A program made the position numbers and the translations under genes. From Brevibacterium marinum (GTDB lineage: Bacteria; Actinomycetota; Actinomycetes; Actinomycetales; Brevibacteriaceae), in NCBI RefSeq assembly GCF_011927955.1, contig NZ_JAATJN010000001.1, positions 2,790,001 through 2,854,000 of the forward strand: DNA of 64,000 bases, given 5' to 3'. Of this stretch, positions 53,017 to 61,029 are shown one piece after another. Under the pieces are notes generated by a model, which had not been told where the DNA came from, ran no database searches, and saw nothing but the letters and a program-made list of their open reading frames with translations. Each line of letters opens with the position of its first letter. Within the stretch, counting starts at the first letter, position 1.

Positions 53017-55149
53017 TCAGGCGTGCCCGGCCTCCTTCATCTGCCGCAGTTCCTGCTTGAGATCGGAGAGCTCATCCCTCAGGCGGGCGGCGAGCTCGAA
53101 TTGCAGTTCTGCTGCCGCGGTGTGCATCTGCGAGGTCAGCGAGTCGATGAGCTCCGTGAGGTCTGCTGCCGGCGGTCGCAGCGACCCGGCTTGGCCGGCG
53201 CCCTGCCGCTGCTCGTCGGTCATCGTCGAGTTGTATCCGCGCTTGCCCTTGCCGTAGTCGAACTCGGTGAGCAGCTCGCGGGTGTCCGCGTCCTCTCGCT
53301 GCAGGCGTTCGGTGATGTCTGCGATCTGTTTGACCAGAGGTGCGGGGTCGATGCCGTGCTCCTCGTTGTAGGCGACCTGGATCTCGCGCCGCCGATCGGT
53401 CTCATCGATGGCCTCTCGCATGGAGCGGGTCATGGTGTCGGCGTACATGTGGACCTGGCCGTGGATATTGCGGGCCGCGCGCCCGACCGTCTGGATCAGG
53501 GAGGTCGTCGACCGGAGGAATCCCTCCTTGTCCGCGTCGAGGATGGCGACCAGGGAGACTTCCGGAAGGTCGAGGCCCTCACGGAGGAGGTTGATGCCGA
53601 CGAGCACGTCGAATTCGCCGGCTCTCAGCTCTGTCAGGAGCTCGACGCGGCGCAGGGTGTCGACGTCGGAGTGGAGGTACTGGACCCGGACCTCGTGCTC
53701 GAGGAGGTAGTCCGTGAGGTCCTCGGCCATCTTCTTCGTCAGAGTGGTGACGAGGACACGTTCCTGGGAGTCGACGCGGGTCCGGATCTCATCGAGCAGG
53801 TCGTCGATCTGCCCCTTGGTCGGCTTGACGACGATCTCCGGGTCCACGAGCCCGGTGGGCCTGATGATCTGCTGGACGTATCCGTTCGAGTTCCCCAGTT
53901 CGAAATTGCCGGGGGTCGCCGACAGGTACACGGCCTGCCCGACGCGTTCGCGGAACTCGTCGAATTTCAGGGGCCGGTTGTCCATGGCGCTGGGCAGCCG
54001 GAAGCCGTGTTCGACCAGGGTGCGCTTGCGCGACATGTCGCCTTCGTACATGCCGCCGATCTGCGGCACAGTGACGTGGGATTCGTCGACGACGAGCAGG
54101 AAGTCCTCGGGGAAGTAGTCGAGCAGGCAGTTCGGCGCGGATCCGGCGGGGCGACCGTCGATGTGGCGGGAGTAGTTCTCGATGCCCGAGGTGAATCCCA
54201 TCGACTCCATCATCTCGAGGTCGTAGGTCGTGCGCATCTTCAGACGCTGCGCCTCGAGGAGTTTGTTCTGGGTTTCGAATTCGCTCAGCCGCGTCTGCAG
54301 CTCCTCCTCGATCTCGCTGACGGCTCGTCCCATCCGGTTCTCACCGGCAACATAGTGCGACGCGGGGAAGACATGGATCGTCTCCTCCTCACGGACGATC
54401 TCGCCGGTCAGGGGGTGCAGCGTCTGAAGGGTCTCGATCTCGTCACCGAAGAACTCGATCCGCAGAGCCAGCTCCTCGTACTGCGGGATGATCTCGACGG
54501 TGTCGCCGCGGACGCGGAAGGTGCCGCGGGTGAAGGCCATGTCGTTGCGGGCGTACTGCATCGACACGAAGCGCTTGAGCAGTTCGTCCCGGTCGCACTG
54601 CTGACCGCGCTGCAGGGTCACCATCCGATCGACGTACTCCTCAGGAGTGCCCAGACCGTAGATGCAGGACACGGTCGAGACGACGACGACATCACGACGC
54701 GTCAGCAGCGAGTTCGTCGCAGAGTGGCGCAGCCGTTCGACCTCATCGTTGACCGAGGAGTCCTTCTCGATGAAGGTGTCGGTCTGCGGAACGTAGGCCT
54801 CGGGCTGGTAGTAGTCGTAATAGGAGACGAAGTATTCGACCGCGTTGTGGGGCAGCAGCTGCCGGAATTCATTGGCCAGCTGCGCGGCCAGGGTCTTGTT
54901 CGGTGCCATGATCAGGGTCGGTCGCTGAACCTGCTCGATCAGCCACGCCGTGGTCGCCGACTTGCCTGTGCCGGTGGCGCCGAGCAGGACGATGTCGCGC
55001 TCCCCTTGGTCGAGGCGGTCCGAGATCTCGGTGATCGCCGTCGGCTGGTCACCGGAAGGGGAGTATTCGGAGACGACTTCGAACGGAGCGACTGTACGTG
55101 TGACATCCGGCCTGTGGCCGATGGCTGGCAGGGGACGTGCTGTGGTCAT
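53017..55149 (-). CDS. uvrB: Excinuclease ABC subunit B
   Basis: Helicase-like damage-verification subunit of nucleotide excision repair, 710 residues. Walker A is [19 protein letters not shown] near residue 55. The beta-hairpin region contains [20 protein letters not shown] near residue 108. Helicase motifs continue with [14 protein letters not shown] and [19 protein letters not shown]. The C-terminal UVR domain ([20 protein letters not shown]) binds UvrC. No LexA-type box is seen in the 44-base gap behind coaE. Confidence 0.97.
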   Translation of the reverse strand: MTTARPLPAIGHRPDVTRTVAPFEVVSEYSPSGDQPTAITEISDRLDQGERDIVLLGATGTGKSATTAWLIEQVQRPTLIMAPNKTLAAQLANEFRQLLPHNAVEYFVSYYDYYQPEAYVPQTDTFIEKDSSVNDEVERLRHSATNSLLTRRDVVVVSTVSCIYGLGTPEEYVDRMVTLQRGQQCDRDELLKRFVSMQYARNDMAFTRGTFRVRGDTVEIIPQYEELALRIEFFGDEIETLQTLHPLTGEIVREEETIHVFPASHYVAGENRMGRAVSEIEEELQTRLSEFETQNKLLEAQRLKMRTTYDLEMMESMGFTSGIENYSRHIDGRPAGSAPNCLLDYFPEDFLLVVDESHVTVPQIGGMYEGDMSRKRTLVEHGFRLPSAMDNRPLKFDEFRERVGQAVYLSATPGNFELGNSNGYVQQIIRPTGLVDPEIVVKPTKGQIDDLLDEIRTRVDSQERVLVTTLTKKMAEDLTDYLLEHEVRVQYLHSDVDTLRRVELLTELRAGEFDVLVGINLLREGLDLPEVSLVAILDADKEGFLRSTTSLIQTVGRAARNIHGQVHMYADTMTRSMREAIDETDRRREIQVAYNEEHGIDPAPLVKQIADITERLQREDADTRELLTEFDYGKGKRGYNSTMTDEQRQGAGQAGSLRPPAADLTELIDSLTSQMHTAAAELQFELAARLRDELSDLKQELRQMKEAGHA

Positions 55150-55193
55150 GGTCCAACACTAGCCGCCGAGGCTGACACAGAGAACAGCAGGCG

Positions 55194-56354
55194 TCAGACG
55201 AAGCTGTCCGGGACGAGTCGTCTGCGCAGTCTCAGGAAGTGCGGTTCCTTCGCCTCGGCATAGGCCTCGGACTGCCCGGATCCGCCGTGCTCGTGGGCGA
55301 GTGTTCGCTTCAGCTGCGCATATCCTTCCCGTTCGCCCTCGTCGCTGCGCAGCAGGCGCAGGAATTCGCGGGCGAAGTGGGCCCCGACGGAGCCCTGGGT
55401 CCGCACATGGAGGTTGACGGCGCGGCCCGGATCGGCGTTCGCGTGGAACCGTTTGGGTTCCGTCTTGTCCTCGCCGAGGTTGTCGGCCCCCTCGTGCCCC
55501 GGATATCCCAGCTCGGCCAAGCGGGGTGCGAGTTCGCGTGCGGTGTCCTGATCGGGTACGAGCAGCTGCAGGTCGATGACGTCCTTGGCGATCATCCCCG
55601 GGACCGCGGTCGATCCGATGTGGTCGATGTCGAAGCGTTCGCCGAGGCCGTGGTGGAGCTTGGCGATGATCCGCTGAGCCTGGATCGGCCAGTTCGCGCC
55701 CGCCGGGTCGATGAGTTCGACCGGTCCGCGATCTGCGCGGCGTTCGTCCGCGAGGTTGGCCGCGAACGGGAGGATGCGGTCGTCGACGAGACGGGCAACG
55801 CGCTCCCGTGTCCCGTCGACCGGACCAGCATTGTCGATGACCACATCACAGACGGCGTATCTCTGCTCGTCCGTGGCCTGACGGGCGATGCGGGCTTCGG
55901 CGTCCGAGCGGTCCATGCCTCGGGCATCCATCAGTCGCTCCAGCCGCAGTTCGGCAGGGACGTCGACGAGGAGGTTGAGGTGGTAGGCGGGGGTCATCTG
56001 GTTTTCGACGAGGAGTGGCACGTCGTGGACGACCACCTCGGCGTCGGAGTGGTCGGCGAAGTGCTTGGCCGTGCGGTCACGGATCGCGGGGTGCATGAGG
56101 GCGTTGAGGGCCGCGGTCGACTCCTCGTCGACGAATGCGGCGGCCGCCAGCTGCGCCCGGTCCAGTCCCCCGTCGACGGCGATGACGTCGGGCCCGAATC
56201 TCGCCGCCAGCTCGTGAAGCAGCGGCTCGCCGGGGGCGACGACCTCGCGGGCGATCGTATCGGCGTCGATGATCACCGCACCGTGAGCGGTGAGGATCTC
56301 GGAGACGGTCGACTTTCCTGCGCCGATTCCACCGGTCAGTCCTATTCTCAGCAT
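55194..56354 (-). CDS. coaE: Dephospho-CoA kinase CoaE fused to a GrpB (UPF0157) domain
   Basis: Final enzyme of coenzyme A synthesis with a C-terminal extension, 386 residues. The kinase part (1-200) has Walker A RIGLTGGIGAGKSTVSEIL, the acceptor region VIIDADTIAREVVAPGEP and VVHDVPLLVENQM. The GrpB/nucleotidyltransferase-like part (about 210-386) has FDIDHIGSTAVPGMIAKDVI and ARPVNLHV-like ARV strands. The same fusion occurs in mycobacteria and other actinobacteria, where the extra domain is reported to aid folding. It sits between rpsA and uvrB, a conserved order. Confidence 0.94.
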   Translation of the reverse strand: MLRIGLTGGIGAGKSTVSEILTAHGAVIIDADTIAREVVAPGEPLLHELAARFGPDVIAVDGGLDRAQLAAAAFVDEESTAALNALMHPAIRDRTAKHFADHSDAEVVVHDVPLLVENQMTPAYHLNLLVDVPAELRLERLMDARGMDRSDAEARIARQATDEQRYAVCDVVIDNAGPVDGTRERVARLVDDRILPFAANLADERRADRGPVELIDPAGANWPIQAQRIIAKLHHGLGERFDIDHIGSTAVPGMIAKDVIDLQLLVPDQDTARELAPRLAELGYPGHEGADNLGEDKTEPKRFHANADPGRAVNLHVRTQGSVGAHFAREFLRLLRSDEGEREGYAQLKRTLAHEHGGSGQSEAYAEAKEPHFLRLRRRLVPDSFV

Positions 56355-56420
56355 GGCTCCAGCCTAGCGATTCCGACGGCACACCGCCTGTACGGGCTCT
56401 GCCGGGCCACACGCAGCCGT

Positions 56421-58241
56421 TCAGCGGCTCAGTGAGTAGACCCGAACTCCTTCCTCGGCGAAGACGGGCGGCCCGAGGCCGGCGGTGAGGAAGTCCTCGT
56501 ACTCTCCGTCGCCGCCCGGCAGCAACGGCGCGTCCGGTGCGAGGACCACGTAGTCGACGCCATCGGCGCGCAGCTCGTCGATCGCGGCGCCGAGCTCGGC
56601 CGAGTCCGGGTCAGGCAGGGGCTCGCCGGAGAACAGTGAGCCACGCAACAGCTCGTCGAATGGGTCCTCGGGTGCCGAGAAGGTGACTGCGGAGTCGGGG
56701 CTCGAACCGATGAAGTATCCGCCGGTCTCCCGGTAGTCGAACCCGCTCACCGACTGCCACACCATCGCTTCGTCGGCATGCGGTTCGGCCCAGGCCAGGG
56801 GACGCGGAACGGTCTTGACCACGGAGCCTGCAGGGATCACCTCGGCGATGGATTCGGTGTAGAACTCGGGGACGAAGACCTCGCGCGAGGTCTGGACACC
56901 GGGGATGACACACACAGCGGAGACCAGGAGAAGCCCCAGCAGGGCCTGGGCCGAACGCTTCTGCGAACAGTCGAGCGCCCACTGCAGGCCGCAGCCGAGG
57001 ATCGCGTACAGGGCGATCGTCGAATGCAGGACCAGGCGCATGGGCAGGATGTTGTCGAGCACCGGCACCGCCTCGACGAGGGCGAAAGGTCCCGTCTCGA
57101 CGGCGACGCGGCCGTTGAACAGCACCGGGGACCCCAGCGAGAACGCGAAGACCAGCACTCCCGTCGCCGAGGCGATGCCGAGGATCGCCCGGTACCGGCG
57201 GGTGCGGGCGAGGCAGACGACGATGACGACGCAGGCGATGAGCGCGGGCACACCGACGTAGGCGCCGAGCTCGGCCGAATCGATGTCCAAAACCCGGGGA
57301 ATCGGTGAGGTTCCGGACCCGATGAGGGTCGGGGCGGCGGGAATGATGGGATCGAGCAGGTCGGTGTTCCATACACCGTGGGGTCTGATGGCCCTCTCGG
57401 GGGCGTTCGGGCCGCGCATCGTCAGCAGCAGCGGGAGGGCGATGAACAGCGCCAGAAGCGCCCCGAGAACGCCGCCTGCCGCCAGTCGCTGCCAACCGGC
57501 TGCGGTGGTCAGCCTCCGACCGAAGACGGCGATGGAGACCAGCAGGCACAGCGCGGCGATGAAGGTTCCGGCGAGGACTTCGGTCGAGACGTAGAACTGG
57601 AATCCGAGGATCAGACCGAGCCCGATCGTCGGAATCCAGAATCCGCGCGAGTTCAGCGCCGGTGCAGGTGCGCGAACGAGCAGGGTGATGATGATCGCGG
57701 CGACGAGCGGCGGGGTCACGGCGAACGCGAGGTTGGGGTGGCCCGAGGACTGGGCGATGACATAGCTGGAGAAGCCGACCCCGCCGGAGGCTGCGAACGC
57801 CGGAAGCCGCCGGAGGAAGCGGGTGAAGAGGACGGCCGTAGCCAGGCTGACCAGCACCGGGGTGGAGATGATGAGCAGGTTGTAGCTGATGATCGGACCG
57901 GCGACCCAGGTGAGAGGGGTCAGGATCAGGGCCAGGCCGGCCAGAGAGGTGTTCCAGGCGCCGTTGACTCCCCCGCCGAGGGTATTCATCGCCTCTGTGT
58001 AGAGGAGTCCGTCCGCCGTTCCCGCCTGATCGCCGTCGGGGGCGAAGCCCAGTCGACCGGCGACGACATCCGCTGCGTGTCCGAGCCACCAGATGAAGAG
58101 CGAGGAGTCGTCGTTTCCGGCGACGACCTGCCCACCGGGGTCGGCCGCGACCTGGCCGAACACACAGATGCTGGCGGCTGTGAGCAGCACGGTGAACCAC
58201 AGCCAGGGTCGGATCCGCCGCCGAAGCGAGTGGGCAAACAC
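56421..58241 (-). CDS. Polytopic membrane protein, glycosyltransferase-like (GT-C fold)
   Basis: A 606-residue protein with about eleven or twelve membrane helices through residue 460, then a soluble extracytoplasmic C-terminal domain of about 150 residues. The architecture matches GT-C glycosyltransferases or YfhO-like proteins. The first large loop has GQVVAGNDDSSLFIWWLGHA near residue 45, placing acidic residues where GT-C enzymes have their catalytic Asp. The C-terminal domain ends DYVVLAPDAPLLPGGDG. The GTG at 58241 follows the rpsA terminator directly; a start further downstream is possible. Substrate unknown. Confidence 0.7.
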   Translation of the reverse strand: MFAHSLRRRIRPWLWFTVLLTAASICVFGQVAADPGGQVVAGNDDSSLFIWWLGHAADVVAGRLGFAPDGDQAGTADGLLYTEAMNTLGGGVNGAWNTSLAGLALILTPLTWVAGPIISYNLLIISTPVLVSLATAVLFTRFLRRLPAFAASGGVGFSSYVIAQSSGHPNLAFAVTPPLVAAIIITLLVRAPAPALNSRGFWIPTIGLGLILGFQFYVSTEVLAGTFIAALCLLVSIAVFGRRLTTAAGWQRLAAGGVLGALLALFIALPLLLTMRGPNAPERAIRPHGVWNTDLLDPIIPAAPTLIGSGTSPIPRVLDIDSAELGAYVGVPALIACVVIVVCLARTRRYRAILGIASATGVLVFAFSLGSPVLFNGRVAVETGPFALVEAVPVLDNILPMRLVLHSTIALYAILGCGLQWALDCSQKRSAQALLGLLLVSAVCVIPGVQTSREVFVPEFYTESIAEVIPAGSVVKTVPRPLAWAEPHADEAMVWQSVSGFDYRETGGYFIGSSPDSAVTFSAPEDPFDELLRGSLFSGEPLPDPDSAELGAAIDELRADGVDYVVLAPDAPLLPGGDGEYEDFLTAGLGPPVFAEEGVRVYSLSR

Positions 58242-58244
58242 AAA

Positions 58245-58272
58245 GGGCTCCCGGCCAACCGACCGGGAGCCC
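58245..58272 (-). terminator. Terminator of rpsA
   Basis: Arms GGGCTCCCGG (58245-58254) and CCGGGAGCCC (58263-58272) with an 8-nt loop, followed on the minus strand by TTTGTGTTT. A T-containing tail makes this a classical intrinsic terminator. Confidence 0.85.
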
Positions 58273-58287
58273 CTGTGAGTGCTGTTA

Positions 58288-59775
58288 TCAGCTGCCTGCA
58301 AGCTTCTCACGCAGTGCTGCGAGAGCTTCGTCGCTGGCCAGCGTTCCTTCGTCGTCAGCCTCTTCCGAGGAGAACGACCCGGTGGCCGGAGCGGCTTCAG
58401 CAGGAGCGGCACCGGTCTCGGCGGAGCCTGCCTCCGCGTCGGCGGCGATGGCCTTGGCGACCTGCTTCTTGTGCTCTTCCCAGCGTTCCTGAGCGGCGGC
58501 GTACTGCTGCTCCCAGGTCTCGCGCTGTGCTTCGTAGCCCTCGACCCATTCGTTGGTTTCCGGGTCGAAGCCCTCTGGGTACTTGTAGTTGCCGTCTTCG
58601 TCGTACTCCTGCGGCATGCCGTAGAGGGCAGGGTCGAGGAATTCGTCGGCCTCGGGGTCGACGCCCTCGTTGGCCTGCTTCAGCGACAGCGAGATGCGGC
58701 GACGCTCGAGGTCGATGTCGATGACCTTGACGTAGATGGTCTCGTCGACGGAGACGACCTGTTCCGGCAGATCCACGTGACGAACCGCGAGTTCCGAGAT
58801 GTGCACGAGGCCCTCGATGCCGTCTTCGACGCGCACGAACGCACCGAAGGGAACCAGCTTCGTGACCTTGCCGGGCACGATCTGGCCGATGACATGGGTG
58901 CGGGCGAAGTGCTGCCAGGGATCTTCCTGAGTTGCCTTGAGCGACAAAGAGACGCGCTCGCGATCCATGTCGACGTCGAGCACCTCAACGGTGACCTCGT
59001 CACCGACGGTGACGACCTCGCCCGGGTGATCGATGTGCTTCCAGGACAGTTCGGAGACGTGCACGAGCCCGTCGACACCACCGAGGTCGACGAAGGCACC
59101 GAAGTTGACGATCGAGGAGACGACGCCGGGACGGACCTGGCCCTTCTGCAGGGTCTGCAGGAAGGTGTGGCGGACCTCGGACTGGGTCTGCTCGAGCCAG
59201 GCGCGACGGGACAGAACGACGTTGTTGCGGTTCTTGTCCAGTTCGATGATCTTGGCTTCGACCTGCTGGCCGATGTAGGGAGCGAGGTCGCGGACACGAC
59301 GCATCTCGACGAGCGAGGCGGGCAGGAAGCCGCGCAGCCCGATGTCGACGATCAGGCCGCCCTTGACGACCTCGATGACGGTGCCGGTGACGACGCCGTC
59401 GTCTTCCTTGATCTTCTCGATGTCGCCCCAGGCACGCTCGTACTGCGCGCGCTTCTTGGACAGCATGAGTCGGCCTTCTTTGTCTTCCTTCTGAAGAACG
59501 AGGGCTTCGATTTCGTCGCCGACCTCGACGACTTCGCCGGGATCGACATCGTGCTTGATGGAGAGTTCTCGCGAAAGGACGACGCCTTCCGTCTTGTATC
59601 CGATGTCGACGAGCACTTCGTCGCGGTCGACCTTGACGACGGTTCCTTCGACGATGTCTCCATCGTTGAAGTACTTGATCGTCTCATCGACGGCGGCGAG
59701 AAAGTCCTCAGCGGTTCCGATGTCGTTGACAGCGACCTGCTTCGGCTGCACCGATTCCGGCGTGGTGGTGGTCAT
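58288..59775 (-). CDS. rpsA: 30S ribosomal protein S1
   Basis: mRNA-binding ribosomal protein of 495 residues with four S1 domains, the actinobacterial form. Domain signatures include DGDIVEGTVVKVDRDEVLVD near residue 45, GLIVDIGLRGFLPASLVEM near residue 145, NFGAFVDLGGVDGLVHVSEL near residue 230, and PFGAFVRVEDGIEGLVHISE near residue 315. The acidic C-terminal tail is low in complexity. Upstream TTGACA (59907-59902 minus) and GCATAC repeats mark the promoter region. Confidence 0.97.
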   Translation of the reverse strand: MTTTTPESVQPKQVAVNDIGTAEDFLAAVDETIKYFNDGDIVEGTVVKVDRDEVLVDIGYKTEGVVLSRELSIKHDVDPGEVVEVGDEIEALVLQKEDKEGRLMLSKKRAQYERAWGDIEKIKEDDGVVTGTVIEVVKGGLIVDIGLRGFLPASLVEMRRVRDLAPYIGQQVEAKIIELDKNRNNVVLSRRAWLEQTQSEVRHTFLQTLQKGQVRPGVVSSIVNFGAFVDLGGVDGLVHVSELSWKHIDHPGEVVTVGDEVTVEVLDVDMDRERVSLSLKATQEDPWQHFARTHVIGQIVPGKVTKLVPFGAFVRVEDGIEGLVHISELAVRHVDLPEQVVSVDETIYVKVIDIDLERRRISLSLKQANEGVDPEADEFLDPALYGMPQEYDEDGNYKYPEGFDPETNEWVEGYEAQRETWEQQYAAAQERWEEHKKQVAKAIAADAEAGSAETGAAPAEAAPATGSFSSEEADDEGTLASDEALAALREKLAGS

Positions 59776-59884
59776 ATAGGTTGGGGCTCCGATGGAATTG
59801 TGGTCCAGATCCGATACTCTGGGCAATGTTGCGCATCGGCCCTGAGAACCGCATCCGGTCTCGATTACGATTTTGGTCATGTAT

Positions 59885-59907
59885 GCATACGCGCATACGG
59901 TTGTCAA
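59885..59907 (-). promoter_or_regulatory. rpsA promoter region with GCATAC repeats
   Basis: TTGACA on the minus strand (59907-59902) is a consensus -35. Downstream of it lie two direct repeats GCATAC (plus 59885-59890 and 59893-59898), the first part of the palindrome GTATGCATAC (59881-59890). I could not place a good -10. The repeats may be an operator. The rest of the 216-base gap shows no gene. Confidence 0.45.
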
Positions 59908-59991
59908 TACTAGCATCACCCACGGTGGGAATGCACACCGAAATCGGAAAAGAATCATGGCCGCAGTCACGGTCGGAGCCACGGAGGAATG

Positions 59992-60831
59992 ATGAGCGAC
60001 GGAAGTTATCGAGCCGAGGTCATCAGCGGTGGCTATCTGCCCATCGATGAGGAGGCATCGGTCCGTGCGAACCGAAGCTATTGGGACAACTCCGCGGAAG
60101 AGTACCTGGCCGAACACGGCAGCTTCCTGGGCGCCTCGGAGTTCATGTGGTGCCCTGAGGGCATCCACGAATCCGATGTCAATCTGCTCGGTGACGTCAA
60201 TCGGCGCCAGATACTCGAAGTGGGCTGCGGTGCCGGTCAGTGCTCGCGTTGGCTGGCCGAGGAAGGCGCCATCGCCACGGGAGTCGACGTCTCCGCCGGC
60301 ATGCTCGAGCAGGCTTCCCGACTGCAGAGGGAGCACCCGCTCAGCACCGGCGCCACTCCCCCGACGTTCCTGCATGCCGACGCTCGTCAGCTGCCCTTTG
60401 CGTCGAACAGCTTCGACGTCGCGTTCTCCTCGTACGGCGCGCTGCCCTTCGTCAAGGACGCCGACGTCGTCTTCGCCGAGGTGGCCCGTGTCCTGCGTCC
60501 GGGCGGTCGCTGGGCGTTCTCGACGACGCACCCGTTGCGGTGGATGTTTCCGGACGTGCCCGGCGAATCGGGCCTGACCGTCGAATACTCCTACTTCGAC
60601 CGAACTCCGTATGTCGAGATCTCCTCCGACGGACAACCGGTCTACGCCGAGCACCACCGCACCATGGGCGATTGGGTGAGCATGCTCGTCACCGCGGGAT
60701 TCACGATCGACTCGGTGACCGAGCCGGAGTGGCCCGAATCCAATCAGACGGCCTGGGGCGGGTGGTCGCCTCTGCGCGGCTCGCTCATGCCCGGCACCGC
60801 GATCTTCTCCACCACCTTGAACAAGGACTGA
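59992..60831 (+). CDS. Class I SAM-dependent methyltransferase
   Basis: Methyltransferase of 279 residues from the ATG at 59992. The ATG one codon earlier (59989) leaves only 1 nt after the GGAGG ribosome binding site. Motif I is ILEVGCGAGQCSRWLAEEG near residue 70, and the acidic strand-2 end is ATGVDVSAGMLEQA. FASNSFDVAFSSYGALPFV and VLRPGGRWAFSTTHPLRWM follow. The N-terminal YRAEVISGGYLPIDEEASVR is typical of a subgroup found near polA in actinobacteria. Substrate unknown. Convergent with polA. Confidence 0.83.
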   Translation: MSDGSYRAEVISGGYLPIDEEASVRANRSYWDNSAEEYLAEHGSFLGASEFMWCPEGIHESDVNLLGDVNRRQILEVGCGAGQCSRWLAEEGAIATGVDVSAGMLEQASRLQREHPLSTGATPPTFLHADARQLPFASNSFDVAFSSYGALPFVKDADVVFAEVARVLRPGGRWAFSTTHPLRWMFPDVPGESGLTVEYSYFDRTPYVEISSDGQPVYAEHHRTMGDWVSMLVTAGFTIDSVTEPEWPESNQTAWGGWSPLRGSLMPGTAIFSTTLNKD

Positions 60832-60853
60832 GACACCGTACCGACTTCTGTCG

Positions 60854-60897
60854 CCACGAACTGACTCGCTCCTTCATCCATGAAGGGGCGTTCGTGG
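60854..60897. terminator. Hairpin 1 between convergent methyltransferase and polA genes
   Basis: Outer arms CCACGAAC (60854-60861) and GTTCGTGG (60890-60897) enclose an inner stem CCTTCAT-CC-ATGAAGG (60871-60886). Likely a terminator or a repeat element. Confidence 0.55.
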
Positions 60898-60914
60898 TCA
60901 TCAGTGAACGGACA

Positions 60915-60972
60915 TTCATTGTGGGCGCCCGGTCGGTTTCCCGCGATTCTTCGACCGCGCGCCCACAATGAA
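60915..60972. terminator. Hairpin 2 between convergent methyltransferase and polA genes
   Basis: Perfect 14-bp arms TTCATTGTGGGCGC (60915-60928) and GCGCCCACAATGAA (60959-60972) enclose a second short stem CGGTCG/CGACCG. It lies 17 bases after hairpin 1. No gene is in this 198-base gap. Confidence 0.55.
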
Positions 60973-61029
60973 CGAGGATTCACCCTCGTCGCCGTCCGCC
61001 GGCGGCTGTTTCGGTGGGCGGCGGCCGAT

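Noticed and set aside
53023..55263. 746-codon open frame opposite uvrB
   Set aside because: Longer than uvrB itself but is its antisense shadow. UvrB has full motifs, and the opposing frame has none.
1889..60484. The 11-mer CGCCGAGGTGG (or its complement) appears about 17 times
   Set aside because: Most copies lie in coding DNA and encode Ala-Glu-Val with the preferred codons GCC GAG GTG, so codon bias explains them. Only three are outside intact genes.
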